A DNA stretch of 64,000 nucleotides from Nitratireductor aquimarinus (GTDB lineage Bacteria; Pseudomonadota; Alphaproteobacteria; Rhizobiales; Rhizobiaceae). The notes under the pieces were generated by a model that saw only the letters and a program-made list of their open reading frames with translations, was not told where the DNA came from and made no database searches. A program made the position numbers and the translations under genes. Position 1 is the first letter of the stretch. Each line of letters opens with the position of its first letter. This document shows positions 54,747 to 62,368 of this stretch, one piece after another. Where the stretch lies: the NCBI RefSeq assembly GCF_017255295.1, contig NZ_JAFKDE010000003.1:310001-374000 (forward strand). The letters are read 5' to 3'.

Positions 54747-54785
54747 CGCGGGGCCATAAGCCCCACATTTTCGGAACGGCGCTTG

Positions 54786-55568
54786 TTAGGCGTCCTTGTT
54801 TTCGCCCTCGGCGGCATCGTTCAATGCAGCTTCTTCCGGCGCATCGACCGCTTCGCCAATGTCGAAGCCGAGTGCACCCTGCTGACGCTCGATGCCGTCG
54901 ATTGCGGCCTTCGCGATCAGGTCGCAGTAAAGTGCGAGTGCGCGTGCGGCATCGTCATTGCCCGGGATCGGGTAATCGACAACGTCCGGATCACAGTTGG
55001 AGTCGACGATTGCGACAACCGGAATGCCAAGGCGCTTGGCTTCCTGAACGGCAATCGCTTCCTTGTTGGTGTCGATCACGAACATCAGGTCCGGCGTGGA
55101 GCCCATGTCGCGAATGCCGCCCAGCGCGCGGTCGAGTTTCTCGCGCTCGCGCTCAAGGTTCAGGCGCTCCTTCTTGGTGAAGCCCTGTGCTTCCGAAGCG
55201 AGCAGCTCGTCGAGCTTGCGCAGACGCTGGATGGAATGAGAGATCGTCTTCCAGTTGGTCAGCATGCCGCCGAGCCAGCGTGCGTTCACATAGTACTGAG
55301 CCGAGCGCTTGGCCGAGTCGGCAACGATCTCGGAAGCCTGGCGCTTGGTGCCGACGAACAGGATGCGGCCGCCCTTGGCCACCGTGTCGGACACGGCCTT
55401 CAGCGCCTGGTGCATCAGCGGCACGGTCTGGCTGAGGTCGATGATGTGAACGTTGTTGCGGGCGCCAAAGATGTAGTTGGACATCTTCGGGTTCCAGCGG
55501 TGGGTCTGGTGACCAAAGTGAACACCAGCTTCGAGAAGCTGGCGCATGCTGATATCGGGCAGTGCCAT
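54786..55568 (-). CDS. rpsB: 30S ribosomal protein S2
   Basis: 260 residues from ATG 55568 (AAAGGAAAAAG upstream). Seen: [67 protein letters not shown] and [32 protein letters not shown]. An acidic Ala/Glu tail follows residue 225. The open frame up to 55709 is leader, not coding. Confidence 0.99.
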   Translation of the reverse strand: MALPDISMRQLLEAGVHFGHQTHRWNPKMSNYIFGARNNVHIIDLSQTVPLMHQALKAVSDTVAKGGRILFVGTKRQASEIVADSAKRSAQYYVNARWLGGMLTNWKTISHSIQRLRKLDELLASEAQGFTKKERLNLEREREKLDRALGGIRDMGSTPDLMFVIDTNKEAIAVQEAKRLGIPVVAIVDSNCDPDVVDYPIPGNDDAARALALYCDLIAKAAIDGIERQQGALGFDIGEAVDAPEEAALNDAAEGENKDA

Positions 55569-55680
55569 TCTTTTTCCTTTCCGGTTGAACCTCCACGGAC
55601 CGTCAGGCGGAAACCGCCACCGGGGGCGCCGACCGGATTTCTCCCGACCGGAACCAAGATCCGTGTGTGGAATGCGCGCG

Positions 55681-55709
55681 CATATACGAACTAATCGCGC
55701 ACAATGCAA
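55681..55709 (-). promoter_or_regulatory. Sigma-70-type promoter of rpsB
   Basis: TTGCAT (55709-55704) and TATATG (55686-55681) are 17 bases apart on the minus strand. Transcription would start near 55673, giving a leader of about 105 bases that contains the tight hairpin GGCGG-AAA-CCGCC (55607-55619) and two CCGGTCGG direct repeats. S2 commonly regulates its own leader, so these elements are worth noting. Confidence 0.6.
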
Positions 55710-55730
55710 GCGTTAGGCCGGCAAAAGCGC

Positions 55731-56564
55731 CTATTCAGCGCAGTCTGCCTCTTCTTCGGCCGTATCGAACAGGGTGAGGTCGACAAGCTGACCGCGAATC
55801 GAAAACTCGCCATAGTTCATGTCGAGGCTGCGCGTGACGCCGCTTTCATGCAGCAGGAAACCGATATCGTAGTCGGGCAGCGTCTCGCCCCGCTCATTGC
55901 CGGGGTCGAAATAGGCGATGCTCACGGGCCAGTAGGACTGGTTGTCGAGCGGCGCTGCCGCCTGTTTCTCGGCATCGCCCTCCTCCATCGGCTTCGGCTG
56001 GCCGATGGTGACCGACGTCATCATGACCCGGTCGGCATCTTCGGAACTGTCATAGAGTGTCGTCTGATAAAAGCCGCCGCCGGCAGCCGCCTTCTCCAGC
56101 ACTTCAATCATATGCTGAACCGGGAACTGCGTCGCCTCGAGCGTTTCGCTGCGCCGCTCGGGCTTTGACAGTTCGACCAGGGTTTCATCGCCTTCCAGCC
56201 GGGCGACGCCCTTCACCTCGCGGTCGAGCATGTTGTCCAGATACATCTTGTTGACGAACTGGAAGACCTCGCCCTTTCCATCCTCATAGGTGGTGGTCTG
56301 CTGATCGGAAAGCCGCGATGCCTCATCCGTCTCAAGCCGCATGACGAAGCGGAACGTCGTCGTGTAGCCTTCGCAGGCCGAGCCGGCGAACTCATAGACC
56401 ATACGCCCCGATATGCCGTTGATGCCCGAGCGGTCGCTCGCCTGTTCCAGCGAGAGATCATAGACCGCCCGATGGGGGAGCAGGTTGGGCTCGGCCGCCG
56501 CTGCACTGATCGCGGCGCTCGAAACGGCGGTGAGTGCCAAGGCAAATAAGCGCGATGCGCGCAT
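55731..56564 (-). CDS. eipB: EipB-family periplasmic envelope-integrity protein (DUF1849)
   Basis: 277 residues from ATG 56564 (GGGAGG upstream): signal peptide (about 1-24, LFALALTAVSSAAISAAAAEP), then LLPHRAVYDLSLEQASDRSGINGISGRMVYEF typical of DUF1849. In Brucella EipB is a beta-spiral protein held by one disulfide; here Cys64 (GSACEGY) and Cys275 (EADCAE) are the only cysteines and match that pair. Divergent from the RidA gene over 234 bp. Confidence 0.92.
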   Translation of the reverse strand: MRASRLFALALTAVSSAAISAAAAEPNLLPHRAVYDLSLEQASDRSGINGISGRMVYEFAGSACEGYTTTFRFVMRLETDEASRLSDQQTTTYEDGKGEVFQFVNKMYLDNMLDREVKGVARLEGDETLVELSKPERRSETLEATQFPVQHMIEVLEKAAAGGGFYQTTLYDSSEDADRVMMTSVTIGQPKPMEEGDAEKQAAAPLDNQSYWPVSIAYFDPGNERGETLPDYDIGFLLHESGVTRSLDMNYGEFSIRGQLVDLTLFDTAEEEADCAE

Positions 56565-56798
56565 GTACGACCTCCCGGTATTCGGCATTGTCGCGGTCGG
56601 AGAGTGGATTGACCGCCTGGAGCGTTATCGTTTGGACAAGAGTCGTGGCGGAAGCGAGGTAAATATGCAACCTCTCGCCCTGCGGCGCTTTCCCCATCAA
56701 CGGCGGATTCGATTGCGAAACTGTCACGAGTGACGTTTAGATCTGCCGACAGTGCGGAGCCCGCTCTGTTTGAATTCAAAAAATGCCGGGAGACAATC

Positions 56799-57266
56799 AT
56801 GGCAAGCGAGATCGAGAAAAGACTGTTGGAGCTGGGTGTGGAACTGCCCGAGGCGGCAGCCCCCGTGGCGAACTATGTGCCTTACGTCCAGACCGGCTCC
56901 CTGCTGATGACCTCCGGCCAGCTGCCCGTAAAGGACGGCAAGCTGATGGCGATGGGCCTTCTGGGCCGCGAGCTCGGCGTTGAGGCCGGCAAGCTTGCCG
57001 CCAAATGGTGCACCGTCAACATTCTCGCCCAGGCGCGCGCCGCGCTCGGCGATCTGGAGCGCATCAAGCGCGTTGTGCGCATTTCCGTCTTCGTGGCTTC
57101 CACGCCCGACTTCACCGACCAGCATCTCGTCGCCAATGGCGCATCGGATTTCCTCGTCGCCGCTCTGGGCGACCGTGGCCGTCACGCCCGCGCAGCCGTC
57201 GGCATGGCGTCCCTGCCGATGAATGCGCCCGTCGAGATCGACGCCGTCATCGAGGTCGCTGAATAA
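56799..57266 (+). CDS. RidA-family protein
   Basis: 155 residues of the YjgF/YER057c/UK114 family, the longer subgroup with ANYVPYVQTGSLLMTSGQLPVKDGKLMAMGLLGRE and VFVASTPDFTDQHLVANGASDFLVAALGDRGRHARAAVG. Canonical RidA hydrolyses reactive enamines, using an arginine near the end; here GRHARAAVGMASLP keeps an Arg. Substrate for this subgroup is unknown. ATG 56799 has GGGAG upstream. TAATG overlap with the next gene. Confidence 0.9.
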   Translation: MASEIEKRLLELGVELPEAAAPVANYVPYVQTGSLLMTSGQLPVKDGKLMAMGLLGRELGVEAGKLAAKWCTVNILAQARAALGDLERIKRVVRISVFVASTPDFTDQHLVANGASDFLVAALGDRGRHARAAVGMASLPMNAPVEIDAVIEVAE

Positions 57267-57976
57267 TGAGTGCGCTTTCCTGGCTGACCGAGCGGCCGAT
57301 TGCCCATCGCGGTCTGCACGACATGAACAATGTGCGCTGGGAGAACACCCTCCCCGCGTTTCAGGCGGCCATCAATGGCGGCTTCTCCATCGAGTGCGAT
57401 CTCCATCTTTCCTCCGATGGCGTTCCGATGGTCTTTCACGATCACGCGCTGCGCCGTCTCACCGGTCAGGAAGGCACCATTGCAGAGAAAACGGCCGCCG
57501 AAATGGGCGCAATGCCCATCGGCGGCACGTCGGACTGCGCTCCGACGCTTCGCGAAATGCTCGATCTGGTCGCCGGCCAGGTGCCGCTGGTGATCGAGCT
57601 CAAGGGCTCGGAAGGGCATGACGACGCGCTTGTCGGGAAAGTCGTGGAGACGCTTCATGGCTATTCTGGAAAGGTGGTGCTGATGTCGTTCTCGCACCGT
57701 CTTGTCCGGCAATTGGCCAAATTCGCGCCGGACATTCCGCGCGGACTGACGGCCGAAGGGCTTTCGCCCGAAGCCATGGAGGCGCATTTCTCCATGCTGG
57801 CGCACGATCTGTCCTTCGTGTCCTATGCAGTGAAGGAACTGCCGAACCCGTTCGTCAGTTTTGTGCGCGAGCGCCTTTCGCTGCCCGTCATTACCTGGAC
57901 GGTGCAGGATCAGGAAGCCGTTGACCGCACCTTCCGGCATGCCGACCAGATGACGTTTGAGGGTTTCACGCCCTGA
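57266..57976 (+). CDS. Glycerophosphodiester phosphodiesterase family protein
   Basis: 236 residues, TIM-barrel GDPD fold. Seen: PIAHRGLHDMNNVRWENTLPAFQAAINGGFSIECDLHLSSDGVPMVFHDHALRRLT with the catalytic His pair and metal ligands, and the late LPVITWTVQDQEAV. No signal peptide, so probably cytosolic. Start overlaps the RidA stop by one base. Hydrolyses glycerophosphodiesters in general; exact substrate unknown. Confidence 0.94.
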   Translation: MSALSWLTERPIAHRGLHDMNNVRWENTLPAFQAAINGGFSIECDLHLSSDGVPMVFHDHALRRLTGQEGTIAEKTAAEMGAMPIGGTSDCAPTLREMLDLVAGQVPLVIELKGSEGHDDALVGKVVETLHGYSGKVVLMSFSHRLVRQLAKFAPDIPRGLTAEGLSPEAMEAHFSMLAHDLSFVSYAVKELPNPFVSFVRERLSLPVITWTVQDQEAVDRTFRHADQMTFEGFTP

Positions 57977-58038
57977 AGCACCGGACCCGAAGGGAGTTTC
58001 CGCCTTTTGGGCAATGCCGCTGCTCCATCCATATGCCC

Positions 58039-58059
58039 TCAAGGGGCATTGCCCCTTGA
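58039..58059. other. Hairpin after the phosphodiesterase gene
   Basis: TCAAGGGGC-ATT-GCCCCTTGA, a perfect 9-bp stem with a 3-base loop in the 115-bp gap before the FemAB-like gene. No T-run follows on the plus strand, so the termination role is doubtful. Confidence 0.45.
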
Positions 58060-58091
58060 AGCGCCCTGCCTCACGCGCTTACTTATCTGGC

Positions 58092-59291
58092 ATGTCATCA
58101 GCCCAAACGAGTGCCGCCATGCCAGGCGATGTAACGCTGACGGTTTCGCCGTCCTTCGCCGACATGCCGGCATCCGACTGGGAAGCGCTCGCCGGCGCTG
58201 GCCCGCAGGCAGCGGGCGCGCCCTACAATCCCTTTGTTTCCCACGCTTTCCTTTCAAGTCTTGAAGAAAGCGGCTGTGCGGTGCGCGAAAGCGGCTGGCT
58301 TGGCCAGCATCTTTTCCTGCGCTCGGAAGATGGCGCACTGCTCGGCGCAGTCCCCTGCTACCTGAAATCCCACAGCCAGGGCGAATATGTGTTCGACCAT
58401 GGCTGGGCCGATGCCTTCGAGCGCGCCGGCGGACACTATTACCCCAAACTGCAGGTTTCGGTGCCGTTCACCCCGGCAACGGGTCCGCGCCTTCTGGTGC
58501 GCGATGGCATAGCGCCCGACGCGGTGCGCCATGCGCTGGCGGAAGGATTGAAGACGCTGACCGACAAGCTTGGCGTTTCGTCTGTCCATGTCACCTTTGC
58601 CCGTGACGAGGACATTGCAGCGCTCGATGATGCGGGCTTTCTTCTGCGCACCGACCAGCAGTTCCACTTCTTCAACCGCGGCTATGAAAACTATGACGAT
58701 TTTCTGGGCACGCTTGCCTCACGCAAGCGAAAGGCGCTGAAGAAGGAACGCCGCACGGCGCTTGAAAACGGCATCGAGATCGAATGGCTGACGGGAGCCG
58801 GGCTCACCGAAGCCGTCTGGGACGATTTCTTCGCCTTCTATCTGGACACCGGCAGCCGCAAATGGGGGCGCCCCTATCTCAACCGGCGCTTCTTTTCGCT
58901 GATCGGCGAACGCATGGCCGACGACATTCTTCTGGTGATGGCGCGCCGCGAAGGCCGCTACATCGCCGGCGCGATCAACTTTATCGGTTCCGATACGCTG
59001 TTCGGCCGCAACTGGGGCTGTATCGAGCATCACCCGTTCCTGCATTTCGAGGTCTGCTACCATCAGGCCATCGAATTCGCCATCGCGCGCGGCCTGTCGA
59101 CGGTGGAGGCCGGCGCGCAAGGGCAGCACAAGCTGGCGCGCGGCTATGAACCGGTCACGACGCGCTCGGCGCACTACATTCCGCATCCGGGTCTCCGGCG
59201 CGCAGTGGCGCAGTATCTCGAACTGGAGCGGCGCGACGTGGCCGAGATCAACCGCGTGCTCGAAACCCACACGCCCTTCCGCAAGGGTTGA
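58092..59291 (+). CDS. FemAB-like peptidoglycan/GNAT-type acyltransferase (DUF482)
   Basis: About 399 residues. PYNPFVSHAFLSSLEESGCA near the start, GQHLFLRSEDGALLGAVPCYLKSHSQGEYVFDHGWADAFERAGG..YYPKLQVSVPFTPATG, then FHFFNRGYENYDDFLGTLASRKRKALKKERR match the PF04339 family, two GNAT folds in tandem, often labelled peptidogalycan biosynthesis protein. Actual substrate unknown. ATG 58092 has a weak ribosome site; ATG 58119 is an alternative. Last of the eipB-divergent plus-strand run. Confidence 0.88.
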   Translation: MSSAQTSAAMPGDVTLTVSPSFADMPASDWEALAGAGPQAAGAPYNPFVSHAFLSSLEESGCAVRESGWLGQHLFLRSEDGALLGAVPCYLKSHSQGEYVFDHGWADAFERAGGHYYPKLQVSVPFTPATGPRLLVRDGIAPDAVRHALAEGLKTLTDKLGVSSVHVTFARDEDIAALDDAGFLLRTDQQFHFFNRGYENYDDFLGTLASRKRKALKKERRTALENGIEIEWLTGAGLTEAVWDDFFAFYLDTGSRKWGRPYLNRRFFSLIGERMADDILLVMARREGRYIAGAINFIGSDTLFGRNWGCIEHHPFLHFEVCYHQAIEFAIARGLSTVEAGAQGQHKLARGYEPVTTRSAHYIPHPGLRRAVAQYLELERRDVAEINRVLETHTPFRKG

Positions 59292-59295
59292 CGCT

Positions 59296-59625
59296 TCAGT
59301 GCATCACGGATTTTGAAAACAGGTTGATGACCAGCACGCCGGCGATGATCAACGCGACGCCGATGAGCGCCGGCGTATCGAGCGACTGCTGAAACCACAG
59401 CCAGCCAATGGCGGTGATGAAGACGATGCCCGCACCTGACCACAGCGCATAGACAATGCCCACCGACATGGTGCGCAGCGTCAGCGACAGGAAGAAGAAG
59501 GCCACCGCATAGCCGATCAGCGTGATCAGCGACGGCACAAGACGCGTGAACCCCTCGGTCTGCTTGAGTGCAGTGGTGGCCACGACTTCGAACAGAATGG
59601 CCACGAGCAGAAAGAGATAAGTCAC
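59296..59625 (-). CDS. SMR-family multidrug/cation transporter
   Basis: Four membrane helices in 109 residues, the exact SMR size, from GTG 59625 (AAGGTG upstream): TYLFLLVAILFEVVATTALKQTEGF with the essential Glu in helix 1, SLITLIGYAVAFFFLSLTLR, VGIVYALWSGAGIVFITAIGWLWF, and ALIGVALIIAGVLVINLFS. A longer frame to 59865 (ATG 59688) would add an unrelated basic extension. Convergent with the FemAB-like gene, 4 bases apart. Confidence 0.92.
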   Translation of the reverse strand: MTYLFLLVAILFEVVATTALKQTEGFTRLVPSLITLIGYAVAFFFLSLTLRTMSVGIVYALWSGAGIVFITAIGWLWFQQSLDTPALIGVALIIAGVLVINLFSKSVMH

Positions 59626-59733
59626 GGACGGCACCTTTTCGAAAAGCGCGGCGAATCGCCCGCTCCCGGGAGTTGACGGGCGCGACATTAGCGCAGAAAA
59701 ATGCGGCCGCAATTGCCCAGACGAGAGGTTTCC

Positions 59734-60159
59734 ATGAGCAGCGCCGCCTATGACAACGACAATGTTTTCGCCAAGATTTTGCGCGGCGAACTGCCCTCGC
59801 ACAAGCTCTACGAAGACGACGAAACCTTTGCCTTCATGGACATCATGCCGCGCGGCGACGGCCACTGCCTGGTGATCCCGAAGAAGCCGTCACGCAACAT
59901 TCTCGATGTCGAGCACGATTCGCTCGCCGCCGTCATGCGCACGGTGCAGAAACTGGCCCGCGCCGCGAAGGCCGCCTTTGGGGCGGATGGCGTGACGGTC
60001 CAGCAGTTCAACGAGGAAGCCGGCGGTCAGGTGGTGTTTCACCTTCACGTCCACATCATCCCGCGTTTTGATGGCGTCGCCCTGCGTCCCCACACGGGCG
60101 AAATGGCGGATCAGGCTGTTCTCGCAGAGCAGGCGGAAAAGATCCGCGCAGCGCTTTAA
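59734..60159 (+). CDS. HIT-family nucleotide-binding protein
   Basis: 141 residues with the histidine triad FHLHVHIIPRF and N-terminal DNVFAKILRGELPSHKLYEDDETFAFMDIMPRGDGHCLVIPKK, matching the HinT-like branch. Probably hydrolyses nucleoside phosphoramidates. ATG 59734 has AGAGG upstream. Its stop overlaps that of the PAP2 gene by 4 bases, tail to tail, so each gene ends within the other. Confidence 0.95.
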   Translation: MSSAAYDNDNVFAKILRGELPSHKLYEDDETFAFMDIMPRGDGHCLVIPKKPSRNILDVEHDSLAAVMRTVQKLARAAKAAFGADGVTVQQFNEEAGGQVVFHLHVHIIPRFDGVALRPHTGEMADQAVLAEQAEKIRAAL

Positions 60160-61094
60160 AGCCCCTGTTCGGCCGGGGCCACTGGCTCCGGCCTTTGCCT
60201 TGTGTCCGAAACCCGTGCGAGAACACTCCGGGCAAGCCAGACACTGATCAGGAAAGCAGCAAGACCGCCGAACAGGTCAATCAGATGATGCCCGCCATGG
60301 ATCAGGATTGCGGGCAGCATGAGCGTGTTGATCACGACGAAGACCGGGAACAGCCCCCTGATGGATCGGGTAAACCAGACGGCCATCAGCGCCATGACAG
60401 TGTGGAACGAGGGAAAGGCGATCAGCCCCAGTGCGTCCTGCGGCGACAGACGCTGAGCGCCCTGTGTCATCACGCGGTTGAGCTCCACACCATAGTCAGG
60501 CCCCACCACCATTCCGAGACGTTCAGCAGTCTCCACCGGGATCGCAAAATAGGCCGATGGCCCGGAACTTGGGAAAGCCAGCCAGAAGGCCATGGTGAGC
60601 GTGGCGGCAAGCACACCGGTCAGGAGGAAAGCGTGGAGCTGCGCCTGACGTTCGGTCATGCCAAGCGTCAGGATGACGATCACGAATTGCGGCAGTGAGC
60701 TGACATAGGTCCAGCGAAGCAGGGTTCCAAGCACCGGATGCTCGCTCGCCCACCCCACAAGCCCCGGCCATGAATAGCCCACGAGACCATCGAGCCTGAT
60801 CAACAGCGGATCGACGCGTTCGGCGCCTGCCGGTATGAGCAGATAATTGAGCGCCGCGCCGACAATGGTGAAGAGGATGAAAAGCCCGGCAGCGATTGCC
60901 GCCAGCGCAATCTTCTGGTCACGCCCGCTCCAGCGGTATGCGAGGCCAACCGCAAGTATGACTGCACCACAGGAAACGACAGCGCCATAACCACGCCAGT
61001 CGACCGAAATGGCGCTGCCGGCCACAAGCGTCAGATCAGCAATCAGGAAAGCGCCAATGACAAGCGCGACCAAACGTTCAGCTGGAAAAAGCAT
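60156..61094 (-). CDS. PAP2/AUR1-type membrane phosphatase
   Basis: 312 residues with about eight membrane helices. The catalytic region AFPSFHTVMALMAVWFTRSIRG ... ILIHGGHHLIDLFGGLAAF resembles the inositolphosphorylceramide synthase-like PAP2_3 group: FPSFHT and GGHHLIDLFGG supply the two histidines and Asp. Substrate unknown; probably a lipid phosphate. Follows azlD on the minus strand after 47 bp. Confidence 0.9.
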   Translation of the reverse strand: MLFPAERLVALVIGAFLIADLTLVAGSAISVDWRGYGAVVSCGAVILAVGLAYRWSGRDQKIALAAIAAGLFILFTIVGAALNYLLIPAGAERVDPLLIRLDGLVGYSWPGLVGWASEHPVLGTLLRWTYVSSLPQFVIVILTLGMTERQAQLHAFLLTGVLAATLTMAFWLAFPSSGPSAYFAIPVETAERLGMVVGPDYGVELNRVMTQGAQRLSPQDALGLIAFPSFHTVMALMAVWFTRSIRGLFPVFVVINTLMLPAILIHGGHHLIDLFGGLAAFLISVWLARSVLARVSDTRQRPEPVAPAEQGL

Positions 61095-61141
61095 CGCCCA
61101 CCCCTTGATGCCGCTCTACCTCAGATTGTTCTAAAAAAGAA

Positions 61142-61492
61142 CTAATCGATCAGGTAGAGACCTGTGAGCAGGATGATCTCTGCAACCACGATGCCGACGA
61201 GGATCTGCTTGCGGGAGAAAAGATAGGCGGCGAAGCCGGCTATGGATGCGCCGACCCGCAGGGTGAGCGGTGCATCGGCCAGAGCGCCGCTGGGAAAGAC
61301 AATCAGATTGGCGATGACGGCGGCGACCAGCGCCGTCGCCACACAGCGCACGAACACCAGAATGTCCGAACCTTCCGAAAGCTTGCCGCCAAGATAGACA
61401 CCGAGATAGCGCCAGGAATCGGTGGCGAGCCAGCCTGCAAGCAGGATGAAGAGATAAGGCCACCACCAGGCATCAAAGGCGTCGAAACTCAT
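61142..61492 (-). CDS. azlD: AzlD-family transporter subunit
   Basis: 116 residues, four short membrane helices (WPYLFILLAGWLATDSWRYLGVYLG, FVRCVATALVAAVIANLIVFPSG, RVGASIAGFAAYLFS, LVGIVVAEIILLTGLYLI). Small partner of AzlC in branched-chain amino acid export. ATG overlaps the azlC stop by 4 bases. The start MSFDAFDAWWWPY is the only reasonable one. Confidence 0.9.
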   Translation of the reverse strand: MSFDAFDAWWWPYLFILLAGWLATDSWRYLGVYLGGKLSEGSDILVFVRCVATALVAAVIANLIVFPSGALADAPLTLRVGASIAGFAAYLFSRKQILVGIVVAEIILLTGLYLID

Positions 61493-62238
61493 CCGACAGT
61501 CTCCCGTCTGACGCGCGCGCGGTGCCAGAAATAGGCCACCGAGCCACCGATAACCCCGGCTGCCAAAAGGTCAAAACCGGGCAGGAGAATGTGAAAGACC
61601 GGGCCTACGGCGAGGCCGAGCACCATCGCGACATGCCCTGCCCGCTCCCGCGCAGAACCCCAGAGCGATGTCAGGAAGTAGAGCGGTGTCAGGAAGAAGA
61701 GCGCGGCCGTCAGTTGCGGCGGCAGACGTTCGGCCAGAAGAAAGACGGTCGCCACCACGCCCATATTCACCAGAACAAGCGTCGAGCCGATGCCGGTGTA
61801 ATAGGCCGTGCGCATTGCGCGCGGAACGTTCTTGAAGCTCTCCATCGCCAGCACCCATGAGGTCACGGCAACGAAATGCGAAAGGCAATAGAGCACCCAG
61901 GGCCGGGTCTTCTCCGTGCGCATTTCAGGCGTGATCGCCACCACCATGGGCGCAAGCCGGACCGATGACAGCGCCACGGCGAAAGCCGCCGCAAACAGGC
62001 TGTTGCCCGCCAGTACGGCGCCAATCAGCACCACCTGCGCAGGCAGGGCCCAGACAGCCCCTGTCATGAAAACGGTTTGGGGAAGCGAAAGCCCGGCCTC
62101 GCGCGCCAGACCGGCGAAACCGATAAAGGCGCTGACCAGCACCAGACCCGGAATGGAGAAACAGCGGCGCACGCCCCGCAGATACCAGGTGACGTGCTTT
62201 TCCTGACTGTCCGATTCGACTTCCGTGTTCTCGCTCAT
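61489..62238 (-). CDS. azlC: AzlC-family amino acid exporter
   Basis: 249 residues, about seven membrane helices, with IPGLVLVSAFIGFAGLAREAGLSLPQTVFMTGAVWALPAQVVLIG and ALSSVRLAPMVVAITPEMRTEKTRPWVLYCLSHFVAVTSWVLA. Matches the AzlC large subunit family, exporters of branched-chain amino acids or analogues. Forms a pair with azlD by a 4-base overlap. 130 bp from the clpA stop, with the clpA terminator between. Confidence 0.93.
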   Translation of the reverse strand: MSENTEVESDSQEKHVTWYLRGVRRCFSIPGLVLVSAFIGFAGLAREAGLSLPQTVFMTGAVWALPAQVVLIGAVLAGNSLFAAAFAVALSSVRLAPMVVAITPEMRTEKTRPWVLYCLSHFVAVTSWVLAMESFKNVPRAMRTAYYTGIGSTLVLVNMGVVATVFLLAERLPPQLTAALFFLTPLYFLTSLWGSARERAGHVAMVLGLAVGPVFHILLPGFDLLAAGVIGGSVAYFWHRARVRRETVG

Positions 62239-62281
62239 CGGTCAAATGATTTAGCACAGCGCATGCAGGCCTGCGATACAA

Positions 62282-62316
62282 CGAAGGCGTGAGTGCTTGG
62301 GGCACCCACGCCTTCG
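62282..62316 (-). terminator. clpA terminator
   Basis: CGAAGGCGTG (62282-62291) and CACGCCTTCG (62307-62316) pair perfectly; an inner GTGC/GCAC and one G-T pair extend the stem to 15 bp around CCCAA. On the minus strand TTGTAT follows. It lies about 50 bases past the clpA stop. Two copies of TGCCTGTCAGT sit just upstream at 62344-62374. Confidence 0.75.
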
Positions 62317-62368
62317 AAATTGGACCAGTTCCGAGACCGGACTTGCCTGTCAGTACCGGGCCTGCCTG

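Noticed and set aside
59688-59865. Longer N-terminus for the SMR transporter
   Set aside because: It would overlap the divergent HIT gene and add a basic segment not found in the SMR family; the GTG start gives the usual 109 residues.
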